Shown: positions 25,086 to 33,983 of the stretch, one piece after another
Layout: every line of letters begins with the position of its first letter
How positions within the stretch are numbered: position 1 is the first letter of the stretch
Source: Mucilaginibacter kameinonensis
GTDB lineage: Bacteria; Bacteroidota; Bacteroidia; Sphingobacteriales; Sphingobacteriaceae
Length of the DNA: 64,000 bases
Assembly (NCBI RefSeq): GCF_003675385.1
Contig: NZ_RCWZ01000002.1
Span: 434,001-498,000, forward strand
Direction of reading: 5' to 3'
Program-made: the position numbers and the translations under genes
The notes under the pieces: model-generated
Databases searched by the model: none
What the model saw: the letters and a program-made list of their open reading frames with translations, nothing else
What the model was told of the DNA's origin: nothing

Positions 25086-25667
25086 GTGGGTAAGAGTATT
25101 AACAACAGTCATATCCAACAATTGATAGCAGGTGATGAGGCTGCTTTCGATTTGATTTATGAAACGTACAGCAGTAAGGTTTACCGCCTGGCTTTTCGCT
25201 TTCTGAAGGATGCGCAGCAGAGCGAGGAAATAGTGCAGGAGTGTTTTATTAACCTTTGGACCAGTCGCGAAAAACTTAACGCCATGGGCGATATCTGGCT
25301 ATACCTTTATGTTATTGCCAAGCGCCTCTCATTAAACTCCCTAAGGCAAATGTGCCAGTCGCGGGAGCTTTCCGGTAAGCTGGTAAATCACATAGCAACT
25401 GTTCATAACGATACGGAAGAAGATTTGCTGGTAAGCGATCTGGAGCAGTTTACCGAGCGGATCATCAATAAGCTTCCACGTCAGCAACAGCTTATTTTCC
25501 GTTTAAGCAGGGTAGAACATCTCACCCACAAAGAAATAGCCGATCAGTTGCAGATTTCGCCAAACACAGTAAAAAACCACATGGTTGAGGCATTGAAAAC
25601 CCTCAAATCGCAACTGCAATACTCCGACCTTATTTTTATGCTTGCCTTGTTCTTCTGGATCAATTAA
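25086..25667 (+). CDS. ECF sigma factor (FecI-like)
   Basis: 193 residues, starting with GTG at 25086. Region 2 is clear (AFDLIYETYSSKVYRLAFRFL, shown here in part as AFDLIYETYSSKVY; SEEIVQECFINLWTSR) and region 4 has a complete helix-turn-helix (LTHKEIADQLQISPNTVKNH). It is of the type that normally precedes a FecR gene and a SusC/SusD pair in Bacteroidota, but here no anti-sigma gene follows; the next gene is convergent. The orphan FecR at 33984 is a possible but unproven partner. The C-terminus ends in a hydrophobic stretch as in the sigma at 53813. Confidence 0.9.
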   Translation: MGKSINNSHIQQLIAGDEAAFDLIYETYSSKVYRLAFRFLKDAQQSEEIVQECFINLWTSREKLNAMGDIWLYLYVIAKRLSLNSLRQMCQSRELSGKLVNHIATVHNDTEEDLLVSDLEQFTERIINKLPRQQQLIFRLSRVEHLTHKEIADQLQISPNTVKNHMVEALKTLKSQLQYSDLIFMLALFFWIN

Positions 25668-25691
25668 AGGCACACCCTTCACCTAAACCTT

Positions 25692-26492
25692 TCAATCAAG
25701 TCTGTTTACCCTGTAATTTAATGCTGCCGTTGTACCGCCGGTTACATCGATAGTGACGCCTGTTATTTGTCCTGCCAGGTCAGAGGCCAGGAAAACCGCT
25801 GTATTGGCAATATCGGCCATTAATGGTAACTTTTTAAGCATGGTATCGCCTTCCATTTTTTTGATGATGGGATCAATAACATCCGGCATGGCATCAATAG
25901 CGCTTTTAAATACCCTGGAATCCGGCGAACCACCTGAACGGATATTAACCACTCGGATCCCGTAAACGCCCAGCTCGGAAGCAAGTGTACGCGAAAAACT
26001 TTCTACAGCACTGCAAGCCGGACCAAAGCCGCCTGTAAGCGGATAGCCGATACCTGCCGGCGTAGCAGTAAGTGATAAAATTACTCCCGATTTTTGCTTC
26101 ATCATCACCCTGGCTACTGCAATTGCGGTCATGAAACGGGTTTGCATGGTTAGGGTAATGGGGTTTACAAAATCGTCGGCAGATATTTCGGTAAGGGGGA
26201 TATTCTGTACTACATCAACACCAACCGCGTTAAAAGAAATATCAACTGTACCGGCTATACTTACCATTTGCTGTAAATGCTGTTCAATCGCAGCCTCGTT
26301 AAAGGCGTCCACAATGGCTGTTTCGGCTAAGCCGTCGGAAGCAATAATTTCGTCCGCTACCTTTTGGATGGATTGCTGATTGAGGCCGGTTAAAAACACC
26401 TTTGCACCGCCAGCCGCAAGTGCCTTTGCCACTGCACCACCCAACGAGCCACCGGCCCCGTATATCACCGCGTTTTTGTTTTTCAGAATCAT
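25692..26492 (-). CDS. SDR-family oxidoreductase with altered catalytic residues
   Basis: 266 residues, Rossmann fold of the classical SDR type: YGAGGSLGGAVA nucleotide loop at 11-22, NAVG in place of NNAG at 88-91, Ser140 in the active-site strand, and a C-terminal DVTGG. At the catalytic YxxxK position the sequence reads F-G-P-A-C (156-160), so Tyr is Phe and Lys is Cys. This should impair ordinary hydride transfer. It may bind NAD(P) without typical catalysis, or use another mechanism. A TAnnTTTG box lies 47 bases upstream. It is part of a same-strand group with an AraC regulator and a reductase. Confidence 0.85.
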   Translation of the reverse strand: MILKNKNAVIYGAGGSLGGAVAKALAAGGAKVFLTGLNQQSIQKVADEIIASDGLAETAIVDAFNEAAIEQHLQQMVSIAGTVDISFNAVGVDVVQNIPLTEISADDFVNPITLTMQTRFMTAIAVARVMMKQKSGVILSLTATPAGIGYPLTGGFGPACSAVESFSRTLASELGVYGIRVVNIRSGGSPDSRVFKSAIDAMPDVIDPIIKKMEGDTMLKKLPLMADIANTAVFLASDLAGQITGVTIDVTGGTTAALNYRVNRLD

Positions 26493-26538
26493 GATATTTT
26501 TTGATAAGAAATGGTATCTGAAATGCCAGATTACATAA

Positions 26539-26546
26539 CAAACATA
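26539..26546 (-). promoter_or_regulatory. -7 box TATGTTTG for the SDR gene
   Basis: An exact TAnnTTTG match on the minus strand, 47 bases before the ATG at 26492, which suggests the SDR gene has its own promoter separate from the AraC gene. Confidence 0.5.
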
Positions 26547-26637
26547 ATTTAAAATATTGCTTTCCGGAGGGCGCTAAGATGACAAATGCAGGGCGGGTTT
26601 AGGACAATACCAACCGGAGTGTCAGCATACATTAACC

Positions 26638-27465
26638 TTACTTTTCACTTATCTCCCTTTTACTTTTTGAAAGCGTTGGATTATACCCAAACTGCTTTTT
26701 AAAAGCGTATGAAAAATGCGAGAGGTTTTCAAAGCCTAATTCAAAGTACACTTCGGATGGTTTGCGGTTTTGTTCAACTATTTGGTAATGGGCGGTTTCC
26801 AGCCGCTTTTTGGTGAGCCATTTTTCAGGAGTATTGCCGAAGGCTTTCTTGAAGTCTCGTTTAAAGGTGGTTAAGCTCCTGCCGGTAAGGTACCCAAATC
26901 TTGCAGCGGTGAGGTTGAACATGTAATTTTTCTCCATAAAATCGGTCAGGTCAATTTTACCGGGCTCTTCAAAATGTCCCAGCAAGTTATCAACCGATTT
27001 ATCAATGGAACGAAGCACCGCAATTGCTTCGGTTATTTTGATGTTCGCTATCTCTTCAGGCAAATCATCGGCCACTTCAAAATAGGGGAGTAAAGACCCA
27101 AACAGGCTTTCGAGTAGCGGATGTTGATCGAAATATTTAACCTCGGGCTCTGCCGGGGTAACATGAACCTGCGTAAGCGTGGCGTAATAGCGCTGTAATG
27201 CTTCCTGCGGGAAACAGATAGATATCGATTTAAAAAGCTCTCCGTTTAGGGGCACTTTACTCATCCTGCCCAACTGGTTACGCGGCAACAGGATGATATC
27301 TCCCGAATGAAAAACAAATAGCCGGTCGGCCGAAGCGATCCTCATTTCGCCCGATAGTACGCACACCAATGCATGCCACGGAAGGATCACTTCCCGACTG
27401 TAATGCTTTTCCCGTTTACAGGATACGAATACCATCGACCTGCTGGCCGCTCCCGGTTGTTCCAT
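26638..27465 (-). CDS. AraC family transcriptional regulator
   Basis: 275 residues. An N-terminal cupin-like sensor part (about 10-100; WHALVCVLSGEMRIAS, GDIILLPRNQLG) precedes a C-terminal AraC DNA-binding domain (about 170-270) with two helix-turn-helices: FNLTAARFGYLTGRSLTTFKR (positions about 187-207) and the signature FENLSHFSYAFKKQFGYNP near the end. It lies between the two oxidoreductase genes on the same strand and may control one or both. The effector is unknown. Confidence 0.9.
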   Translation of the reverse strand: MEQPGAASRSMVFVSCKREKHYSREVILPWHALVCVLSGEMRIASADRLFVFHSGDIILLPRNQLGRMSKVPLNGELFKSISICFPQEALQRYYATLTQVHVTPAEPEVKYFDQHPLLESLFGSLLPYFEVADDLPEEIANIKITEAIAVLRSIDKSVDNLLGHFEEPGKIDLTDFMEKNYMFNLTAARFGYLTGRSLTTFKRDFKKAFGNTPEKWLTKKRLETAHYQIVEQNRKPSEVYFELGFENLSHFSYAFKKQFGYNPTLSKSKREISEK

Positions 27466-27522
27466 TAATGTAAAAATAGCTATTTATTGAGGCTGAAAGC
27501 AAAATGCATAAAGCTGAAAGCT

Positions 27523-28569
27523 TTATTTTACTATTCCCAATTGTATCAGGCTTTCAGCAGTAGCAACAATCGCTTCTTCTGCCGGGCGGGGCGACCAGCC
27601 AAGTAGGCGCCGTGCTTTTTCGCTTGTGGCATTCATGTTTTGATCAAGCATAGGCGCGATAACTTTTGCGGTGGGGTTCCACAGGGCGGTTAAATGTATT
27701 AGCCAGTTAGGCACGTTTTTCGCCGTAACTTTATCTGCATGATGCCCCAGGCGTCTTTTCAGAATGCGTGCTATGTCAATAGTCCATAAGCTTTCGCCCG
27801 AAATTGCCAGGAAACGTTGTCCATTTGCTGCCGGGTTGGTCATGGCCCGTAAGTGAAGATCAGCCACATCACGTACATCTACTAAACCAGTGTTTATTCT
27901 CGGGCAGCCTTTTAATTTGCCAAATAGCATGTTCTGTATCAGTTGTATTGAATGCGAATAATCGGGGCCCAAAACAGGGCCTGCAACCGCAACCGGATTT
28001 ACCGTAGCCATTTCCAGCCCCCCGCCTTCGGTTTTAATAAACTCCCATGCGGCTTTTTCTGAAAGTGTTTTTGATTTTTGATAAGCCGGTACCTTATCAT
28101 TTATCGGTGTCCAGTCGTTTTCATTGAATGGGGTAGTGCGTGGTTTGTGGCCAAAGCCGACCGCGCCAAATGCCGAAGTAAACACAACACGTTTAACACC
28201 GGCATCCCTGGCCGCTTTCAGCACCCTTAATACACCCTCCCTTGCGGGTATGATCATTTCGTCTTCATGTTTGTAGCCTTTAAGCGGGGTAGGAGAGGCT
28301 ACATGTATCACGTATGTGCAATCTTCAGCCGCTTCGGCCCAGCCGGCATCAGCGCTCAGGTCGGCAGCTATAAAAGATAAACGGTCCCCAGCTTCAACGC
28401 CGCCGGTCCTAAGCATATCGCGTACTTCGGCCTCACGGTTTAATGAACGTACGGTTGTTTTAACCTTGTAACCTGCTTCAATAAGTTGCAGAATGCAGTA
28501 TACCGCGATAAAGCCTGAGCCGCCCGTTACCAGTACCTGGGTATTGCTATTTAAATTTGTTGTTGTCAT
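27523..28569 (-). CDS. NAD-dependent epimerase/aldehyde reductase (extended SDR)
   Basis: 348 residues from the ATG at 28569 (ATG codons at 28575 and 28593 are alternatives; a TTTG-containing promoter-like stretch overlaps the longer form). Extended SDR features: VLVTGGSGFIAVYC dinucleotide loop, VIHVASPT, SAFGAVG and the catalytic pair in AYQKSK. The family is that of dihydroflavonol-4-reductase and cinnamyl or methylglyoxal-type aldehyde reductases, so reduction of an aldehyde or ketone with NADPH is likely. It is complete and lies upstream of the AraC regulator on the same strand. Confidence 0.88.
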   Translation of the reverse strand: MTTTNLNSNTQVLVTGGSGFIAVYCILQLIEAGYKVKTTVRSLNREAEVRDMLRTGGVEAGDRLSFIAADLSADAGWAEAAEDCTYVIHVASPTPLKGYKHEDEMIIPAREGVLRVLKAARDAGVKRVVFTSAFGAVGFGHKPRTTPFNENDWTPINDKVPAYQKSKTLSEKAAWEFIKTEGGGLEMATVNPVAVAGPVLGPDYSHSIQLIQNMLFGKLKGCPRINTGLVDVRDVADLHLRAMTNPAANGQRFLAISGESLWTIDIARILKRRLGHHADKVTAKNVPNWLIHLTALWNPTAKVIAPMLDQNMNATSEKARRLLGWSPRPAEEAIVATAESLIQLGIVK

Positions 28570-28676
28570 TTGCATTAAAAATTTATAATGCAAAGTTCTC
28601 GCAAATAGCTACACGCAGGTTTGTTTAAAAGCCCTAAGATGCTTTGTTTAAAAGGCCACGTTTGTTTAAATCATGC

Positions 28677-31064
28677 TTACTCCGTTCTTAAACTTTTTAC
28701 CGGATTCATTAACGCTGCTTTTATAGCCTGAAAGCTGATGGTTAGCAAAGTAAGCATGATAGCCCCTGCTCCGGCTAACAGGAATACATCTGACCCAATA
28801 CTGATGCGGTATTGATACTTTAACAGCCAGGCATTGAGGTAGTAATAAGAAACCGGACTTGCTATCAGGCAACTGATGACCACAAGAATTATAAACTCCT
28901 TAGATAATAGCATCCAAACCTGTGGTACGGTGGCGCCCAATACTTTCCGGATACCAATCTCTTTGGTGCGTTTTTCGGCCATATAGGCTGCTAAGCCAAA
29001 TAGGCCTATGCAGGAAATCACAATGGCAAGCGAGGCGAATAAACCGGCCAGCTTCCCTATAAGCGATTCAAAATCAAACTTTGAGGCGTAGCTTTCATCC
29101 ACAAAACTATACTGAAAAGGAATGGTTGGATTATAACGACCGAATATCGGGGCAAGCTTAGCCAATGCCGTATGGGTATTTACTTTTGGAGCAAGCCGGT
29201 ATGTTACCACGCTCGACCAGCTTGGCTGGTAAATGAAGATAGTTGGTACCGAGTTTGAATATGGCGAAGCCATTAAGGCATCTTTAACTACCCCGATTAC
29301 TGTAGCCCGCTGCTGTACGGTATGCCAAGTGATAACCTCGTTAACAGGAGATTTATATCGCATGCGTTTAACAGCCGCCTCATTGAGTATCACACTCAAA
29401 GAATCGGCCCCAAGGTTGCCGGTGAAATCACGCCCGCGCTCTATTTTCATGCCCAGCGTTTTAAAATAATCAGCATCAGATACGCCAATGATAGCAAGGC
29501 TCAATGTTTCGCCGGGTAACCTGCCCGACCAGTCTGTTACGCTATTATTGGCCCAGATATCGGTAACAGGACTTGAGGATTTGGTAACACTGCTCACCAT
29601 GCCGGATGCCAGCATTTCATTCTTGAAAGCATCGTAATTACGTGTCAGGTCGCCGGTGGCATCGGTCATCACCAAACGGTTGTTGTCGTAACCTACGGGC
29701 CTGTCTTTGGCATGATTTATTTGTTGATAAATAACCATAGTGCTAATGATGAGCGCTATAGAACAGGTAAATTGAAGCACCACGAGGATCTCGCGCGGAA
29801 GGTTACCCGCTTTGCCCGTTTGCAAAGTTCCCTTTAAAACTTTTACAGGGTTGAAGGATGAGAGGTAAAAAGCAGGTCGCCCACCTGAAAGGAGCCCGGT
29901 TAAAATAACAAAGCCCATCATAAGTAACCAGAAAGTACCATTAGTGAATGGAATGCTGATTTCTGTATGGGTGAGGTTATTGAAAACGGGTAATGCCAGG
30001 GAAACAAAAAGTAGTGATAACAAAAAGGCCAGGAAGGTTAAAGTCATGGATTCGGTCAGGAACTGGAAGATCAGGTTTTTGCGGCTGGAGCCAATGGCTT
30101 TACGGACACCAACCTCACGGGCCCTCTTCTCTGATCGGGCGGTAGCCAGATTGGTGAAATTGATACAAGCGATGATCAGGATCAGCGTGCCGATGAGCGC
30201 GAACATCCTCACATAATCTATCAAGCCTCCCGATACCGTGCCATTTCTGTATTCTGAAAATAAATGCCAGTCTTTCAGCGGTTCCAGGAAAAGCTCGGCC
30301 TTGGTTTGTGCATAATATTGGGGGCTGTGCCTAACCATAGCCCCTTTTAATTTGGGTGCCAGTTCGGCATATGATACGTTGGGCTGTAATGCAACAAAAG
30401 TTTGAAACGAGTTATTGTCCCAATTGGTAAGCGATTGCTTAACCTCATCATTAGTAATTGAATAATATGTAAAAGGTACAACAAAGCTAAATTGAAAGGT
30501 TGAATTGGCTGGCACATCTTTCAGGATACCGGTAACCCGCAGATCATGAAAATTATCAATCTTTACCATTTTACCAACGGCTTCCGTTTTGCCAAATAAT
30601 GCTGTGGCGGTGGCCTGTGATAACACAATAGAATATGGATCGCTTAACACAGCATCCGCATTGCCTTTTATAAGCGGGTACTGAAAAATTTTCAGGAAAT
30701 CGCTGCCGGCCATTGCTCCGTTAACGTTTATCCTTTTATCGCCAACCATAAGCGGGTGTGAACCCATCCAGTCTGTTTGCGCTACATATTTAATCTCCGG
30801 AAAGTCTTTTTTTAAGGCATCGGCAAGGGGTAAATTTGTAGAGCCAACAGTGTTGATCTCCCCGTTATTATTTACGTTGAATTTTACCCTGTAAGCCAGC
30901 TGATATCCTGGCAAAAAGCGATCGTACGAAACCTGGGCATAAATCCACAAACCAATGAGCATGGCTACAGCCATACCTGTAGCTAAACCTATGATATTCA
31001 AAGCGCTGTAAACTTTATTGTTCACCAGGTTGCGCAAAGCGATTTTGAGATAATTTCTGATCAT
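28677..31064 (-). CDS. FtsX/MacB-type permease
   Basis: 795 residues. An N-terminal membrane helix (about 20-41), a periplasmic MacB-like domain, a block of three helices with the FtsX fold (about 285-430), a second periplasmic domain (about 445-665) and a second three-helix FtsX block (about 675-790). The repeated motif KRTKEIGIRKVLGA and SEKRAREVGVRKAIGS marks the coupling helices that would contact an ATPase. No ATP-binding subunit gene is nearby. Such stand-alone permeases form large families in Bacteroidota and are often linked to efflux or envelope signalling; the substrate is unknown. Confidence 0.9.
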   Translation of the reverse strand: MIRNYLKIALRNLVNNKVYSALNIIGLATGMAVAMLIGLWIYAQVSYDRFLPGYQLAYRVKFNVNNNGEINTVGSTNLPLADALKKDFPEIKYVAQTDWMGSHPLMVGDKRINVNGAMAGSDFLKIFQYPLIKGNADAVLSDPYSIVLSQATATALFGKTEAVGKMVKIDNFHDLRVTGILKDVPANSTFQFSFVVPFTYYSITNDEVKQSLTNWDNNSFQTFVALQPNVSYAELAPKLKGAMVRHSPQYYAQTKAELFLEPLKDWHLFSEYRNGTVSGGLIDYVRMFALIGTLILIIACINFTNLATARSEKRAREVGVRKAIGSSRKNLIFQFLTESMTLTFLAFLLSLLFVSLALPVFNNLTHTEISIPFTNGTFWLLMMGFVILTGLLSGGRPAFYLSSFNPVKVLKGTLQTGKAGNLPREILVVLQFTCSIALIISTMVIYQQINHAKDRPVGYDNNRLVMTDATGDLTRNYDAFKNEMLASGMVSSVTKSSSPVTDIWANNSVTDWSGRLPGETLSLAIIGVSDADYFKTLGMKIERGRDFTGNLGADSLSVILNEAAVKRMRYKSPVNEVITWHTVQQRATVIGVVKDALMASPYSNSVPTIFIYQPSWSSVVTYRLAPKVNTHTALAKLAPIFGRYNPTIPFQYSFVDESYASKFDFESLIGKLAGLFASLAIVISCIGLFGLAAYMAEKRTKEIGIRKVLGATVPQVWMLLSKEFIILVVISCLIASPVSYYYLNAWLLKYQYRISIGSDVFLLAGAGAIMLTLLTISFQAIKAALMNPVKSLRTE

Positions 31065-31277
31065 AACCGGGAAGTTTTAAATTATACGAAATTATTCGTA
31101 AATATGATGCCAATTGATTATGTTGTTGATTATTAGTTATTTGAATGATTTTTGAACTTTTGTAAGTGTATCAAAAGAGAACAGCAACCGTGCATTTTTG
31201 ATCGGTAATTTTACAGATTATAATTAGCGTAAGTGTAATAGGGTAGCGCCCTGATGCTCCAAACTTTTTGCCACGAA

Positions 31278-33704
31278 TCACTCACTTCGCAAACTCTTTA
31301 CCGGATTTGCCAGTGCGGCTTTAATGGTTTGATAGCTTATTGTAAGTAAGGTGATCAGGACGGCGCCTATACCTGTAAGTACAAATACCCACCAGGTTAT
31401 CTGTATACGATATTGATAACCTTGCAACCATTTCGACATAAAATACCAGGCCATTGGTGTTGCTATGATGATAGAAATAATTACCAGCGCCACAAAATCC
31501 TTTGACAATAACCGCCATAGCGTGAATGCAGTAGCACCTAATACTTTGCGCAGGCCAATTTCTTTAGTGCGTTGTTCGGCCATGAACATTGCCATGCCGA
31601 AGAGCCCGAGGCAGCTTATGAAAATGGCAAGGCAAGAGAAGAATTTTGTCAGCTTGCCGATATGCTCTTCGGTTGTAAATTTTTTAGCATAGTCTTCATC
31701 GGCAAAGCTGTAGGTAAAAGGAACGGAAGGGACGATTTTTTTGAAAACGCCGGCTATTTGGGGCAATGCCTTACTAACGCTTGCCTGCGGACTTATCCTG
31801 ATAAAAATCCAGTTGGGGTTACCTCCCAGGCGGAAAACAACAGGCCTTATCGCATCGTAAGGCGATTCCATCACCATGTTTTTTATTACACCGATAATTT
31901 TATAATCCTTATCAACATTGTTCCATTTGCTTTTCCAATGGATGGTTTCGCCTACCGGGTTTTTGAAGCCCATATACTTTGCGGCAGCCTCATTGATCAC
32001 GAAACCGGACGAATCCGCCACAGACCCGGCGTAAAAGTTGCGGCCATCTTTAAATTGCCAGCCAATTGTTTTTCCGTATTCTGCTGTAACAGTTAGCGTC
32101 CCAAATTTTTCTTCTACACCGGGGGCCTTACCTTGCCAGTTAAAGCCGCCGTTATTTGATGAAATCCCTGTAACCGGGCTTTCTGATTCAGCTACTTCGG
32201 TCACCAAACCTGTATTTTTTAACTCGTTGCGGAGAACGTCCTGTTTCCCCTGATAGTCAATCGACTGCATAGGTACTATAACAAGGCCATCGCGCGTGTA
32301 GCCAACAGGGCGGTCTTTGCTAAAGATCAACTGGTTATATATAATGATGGTACAAATGATTAATACGATCGAGATCGTGAATTGCATCACTACTAATACT
32401 TTGCGCGGAAGAGAAGCCATACGGCCTGCACGAAATGCCCCTTTTAAAACTTTTACGGGCTGGAAGGAAGACAGGTATAAAGCCGGATAAATTCCGGCAA
32501 GCAAACCCGTAAATACGATAAAACTGAAACAAAAAAGCCAAAACCAAATATTGGTATAGGGCAGCGCGATTTGCTTTGCCGACAAATCATTTAACGTTGG
32601 CAAAGCAAGTACGAGAAACAACAGCGCTATCATAAATGCCAACAGCGCTACCAGTATGGATTCACTAAAAAACTGGCTGACCAGTTGTACCCTGGCCGAT
32701 CCTATGGCTTTGCGTATGCCTACCTCAGTTGCTCTTTTTTCGGAACGTGCGGTACTGAAATTCATAAAATTGATACATGCCAATAACAACACGAAACCAC
32801 CGATAATGCCAACTATCCACACAAACCGGATAGGCCCTCTATCGGCAACACCATCCTTAAAGGTTGAATAGAGGTGCCAGTTCTTCATCGGATTTAGCAG
32901 TATTTCGGGGTTTGCCACAACCTCGTCCCGCATATTGTCCAGATGCCTGATCACATTAAGCTCAGCATCTTTAACAGCGGCTGATACTTTATTTAAATCG
33001 GCGCCTGGCCAGATCTCGCCATAGATCAAAAAACGATGATCATCCCAGGCCATTGTGCTTAGACGCGTATCTTTAGCCGCATACAGTTCCCAGGGCATAA
33101 AAAATTGAACATCGTGAAATTGAACGTTTTGCGGAAGGTCTTCATATATCCCCGTTACTTTCACATCTGTGGTTGAATGTACATCCCAGGTGTCGCTCAC
33201 TTTCACCGTTTTATCCATAGGGTTGGTATTACCGAAAAGCTTTTTTGCCGCAGATGCCGAAAGTAGTACCGAACGCGGATCATTTAATGCCGACCAAGAG
33301 CCACGGAGCATTTTCAATGTTAGCATTTCCGGCGCAGCGGCTTCAACGTATTGCCCCGTCTGCGCTATTTTATTTTCACCTTGTGACAGGTAGTATTCAC
33401 GGGTTTCAGTTGCCGTTACTATGTGCTTAAAATCATTGTGGTAATTTGTTTTGAGTTCATTAACCAGCCGGTAAGGCATATGGTCTGTTACAGCGATATT
33501 GCCGAGAAATTTTTCCCGCTGCATTACTGCTACAATGCGGTCATAGTTTTGATGATATTTATTGAATGATAGTTCGTCCCATATCCATAAGCCAATCATC
33601 ATAGATACTGCCATACCCACAGCAAGGCCACCGATGTTAATGAAAGACGACGCTCTGTTCCTGGTGAGATTACGCCAGGCGATTTTGAAATTGTTCTTGA
33701 ACAT
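31278..33704 (-). CDS. FtsX/MacB-type permease, tandem paralogue
   Basis: 808 residues from the ATG at 33704 (MFKNNFKIAWRNLTRNRASS), the usual start for this family; the frame is open to an earlier ATG at 33773 but that extension lacks family similarity. The layout is the same as the downstream permease, with coupling motifs SEKRATEVGIRKAIGS and EQRTKEIGLRKVLGA. The two genes are 213 bases apart on the same strand and probably arose by tandem duplication. A partner ATPase is not encoded here. Confidence 0.9.
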   Translation of the reverse strand: MFKNNFKIAWRNLTRNRASSFINIGGLAVGMAVSMMIGLWIWDELSFNKYHQNYDRIVAVMQREKFLGNIAVTDHMPYRLVNELKTNYHNDFKHIVTATETREYYLSQGENKIAQTGQYVEAAAPEMLTLKMLRGSWSALNDPRSVLLSASAAKKLFGNTNPMDKTVKVSDTWDVHSTTDVKVTGIYEDLPQNVQFHDVQFFMPWELYAAKDTRLSTMAWDDHRFLIYGEIWPGADLNKVSAAVKDAELNVIRHLDNMRDEVVANPEILLNPMKNWHLYSTFKDGVADRGPIRFVWIVGIIGGFVLLLACINFMNFSTARSEKRATEVGIRKAIGSARVQLVSQFFSESILVALLAFMIALLFLVLALPTLNDLSAKQIALPYTNIWFWLFCFSFIVFTGLLAGIYPALYLSSFQPVKVLKGAFRAGRMASLPRKVLVVMQFTISIVLIICTIIIYNQLIFSKDRPVGYTRDGLVIVPMQSIDYQGKQDVLRNELKNTGLVTEVAESESPVTGISSNNGGFNWQGKAPGVEEKFGTLTVTAEYGKTIGWQFKDGRNFYAGSVADSSGFVINEAAAKYMGFKNPVGETIHWKSKWNNVDKDYKIIGVIKNMVMESPYDAIRPVVFRLGGNPNWIFIRISPQASVSKALPQIAGVFKKIVPSVPFTYSFADEDYAKKFTTEEHIGKLTKFFSCLAIFISCLGLFGMAMFMAEQRTKEIGLRKVLGATAFTLWRLLSKDFVALVIISIIIATPMAWYFMSKWLQGYQYRIQITWWVFVLTGIGAVLITLLTISYQTIKAALANPVKSLRSE

Positions 33705-33927
33705 AATCTTAGGTTTTGTTAAATGACGCGGGCCGTGCGGGGTAGTTGCATGTGCTAAAAAAAACTTTTTCATCTTAAACAGAGGGGTTTAAGAATACGG
33801 GGGAGGATTTTTCGGAGCCGAATCAATTGCTGCCATAGCGTCGCGAGAATGTATGATAAGCTGTGAATAATGACAGCGGTTAATTTTTAAAAAAATATTT
33901 CACATTCGGGTAGTCCTATGCTTTGAG

Positions 33928-33968
33928 TTGTGTGTTCTATACACAAATGCCCCTCCCGGGGAATTTGT
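33928..33968 (+). promoter_or_regulatory. Leader of the FecR gene with two mutually exclusive hairpins
   Basis: TTGTGT (33928-33933) can pair with ACACAA (33941-33946). Alternatively ACAAAT-g-CCCC (33943-33953) can pair with GGGG-a-ATTTGT (33958-33968). The two stems share bases 33943-33946, so only one can form. The second ends 15 bases before the ATG at 33984 and could cover the ribosome-binding region. The first could also be read as a DNA operator. No protein is known to bind here; this is read from the sequence only. Confidence 0.5.
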
Positions 33969-33983
33969 ATATAAACCAAAAAC

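Noticed and set aside
31572-32096. 174-codon plus-strand frame opposite an FtsX permease
   Set aside because: It lies inside a well supported permease gene on the other strand and shows no domain.
33705-33773. N-terminal extension of the upstream FtsX permease
   Set aside because: The family starts at MFKNNFKIAWRN; the 23 earlier residues have no similarity.
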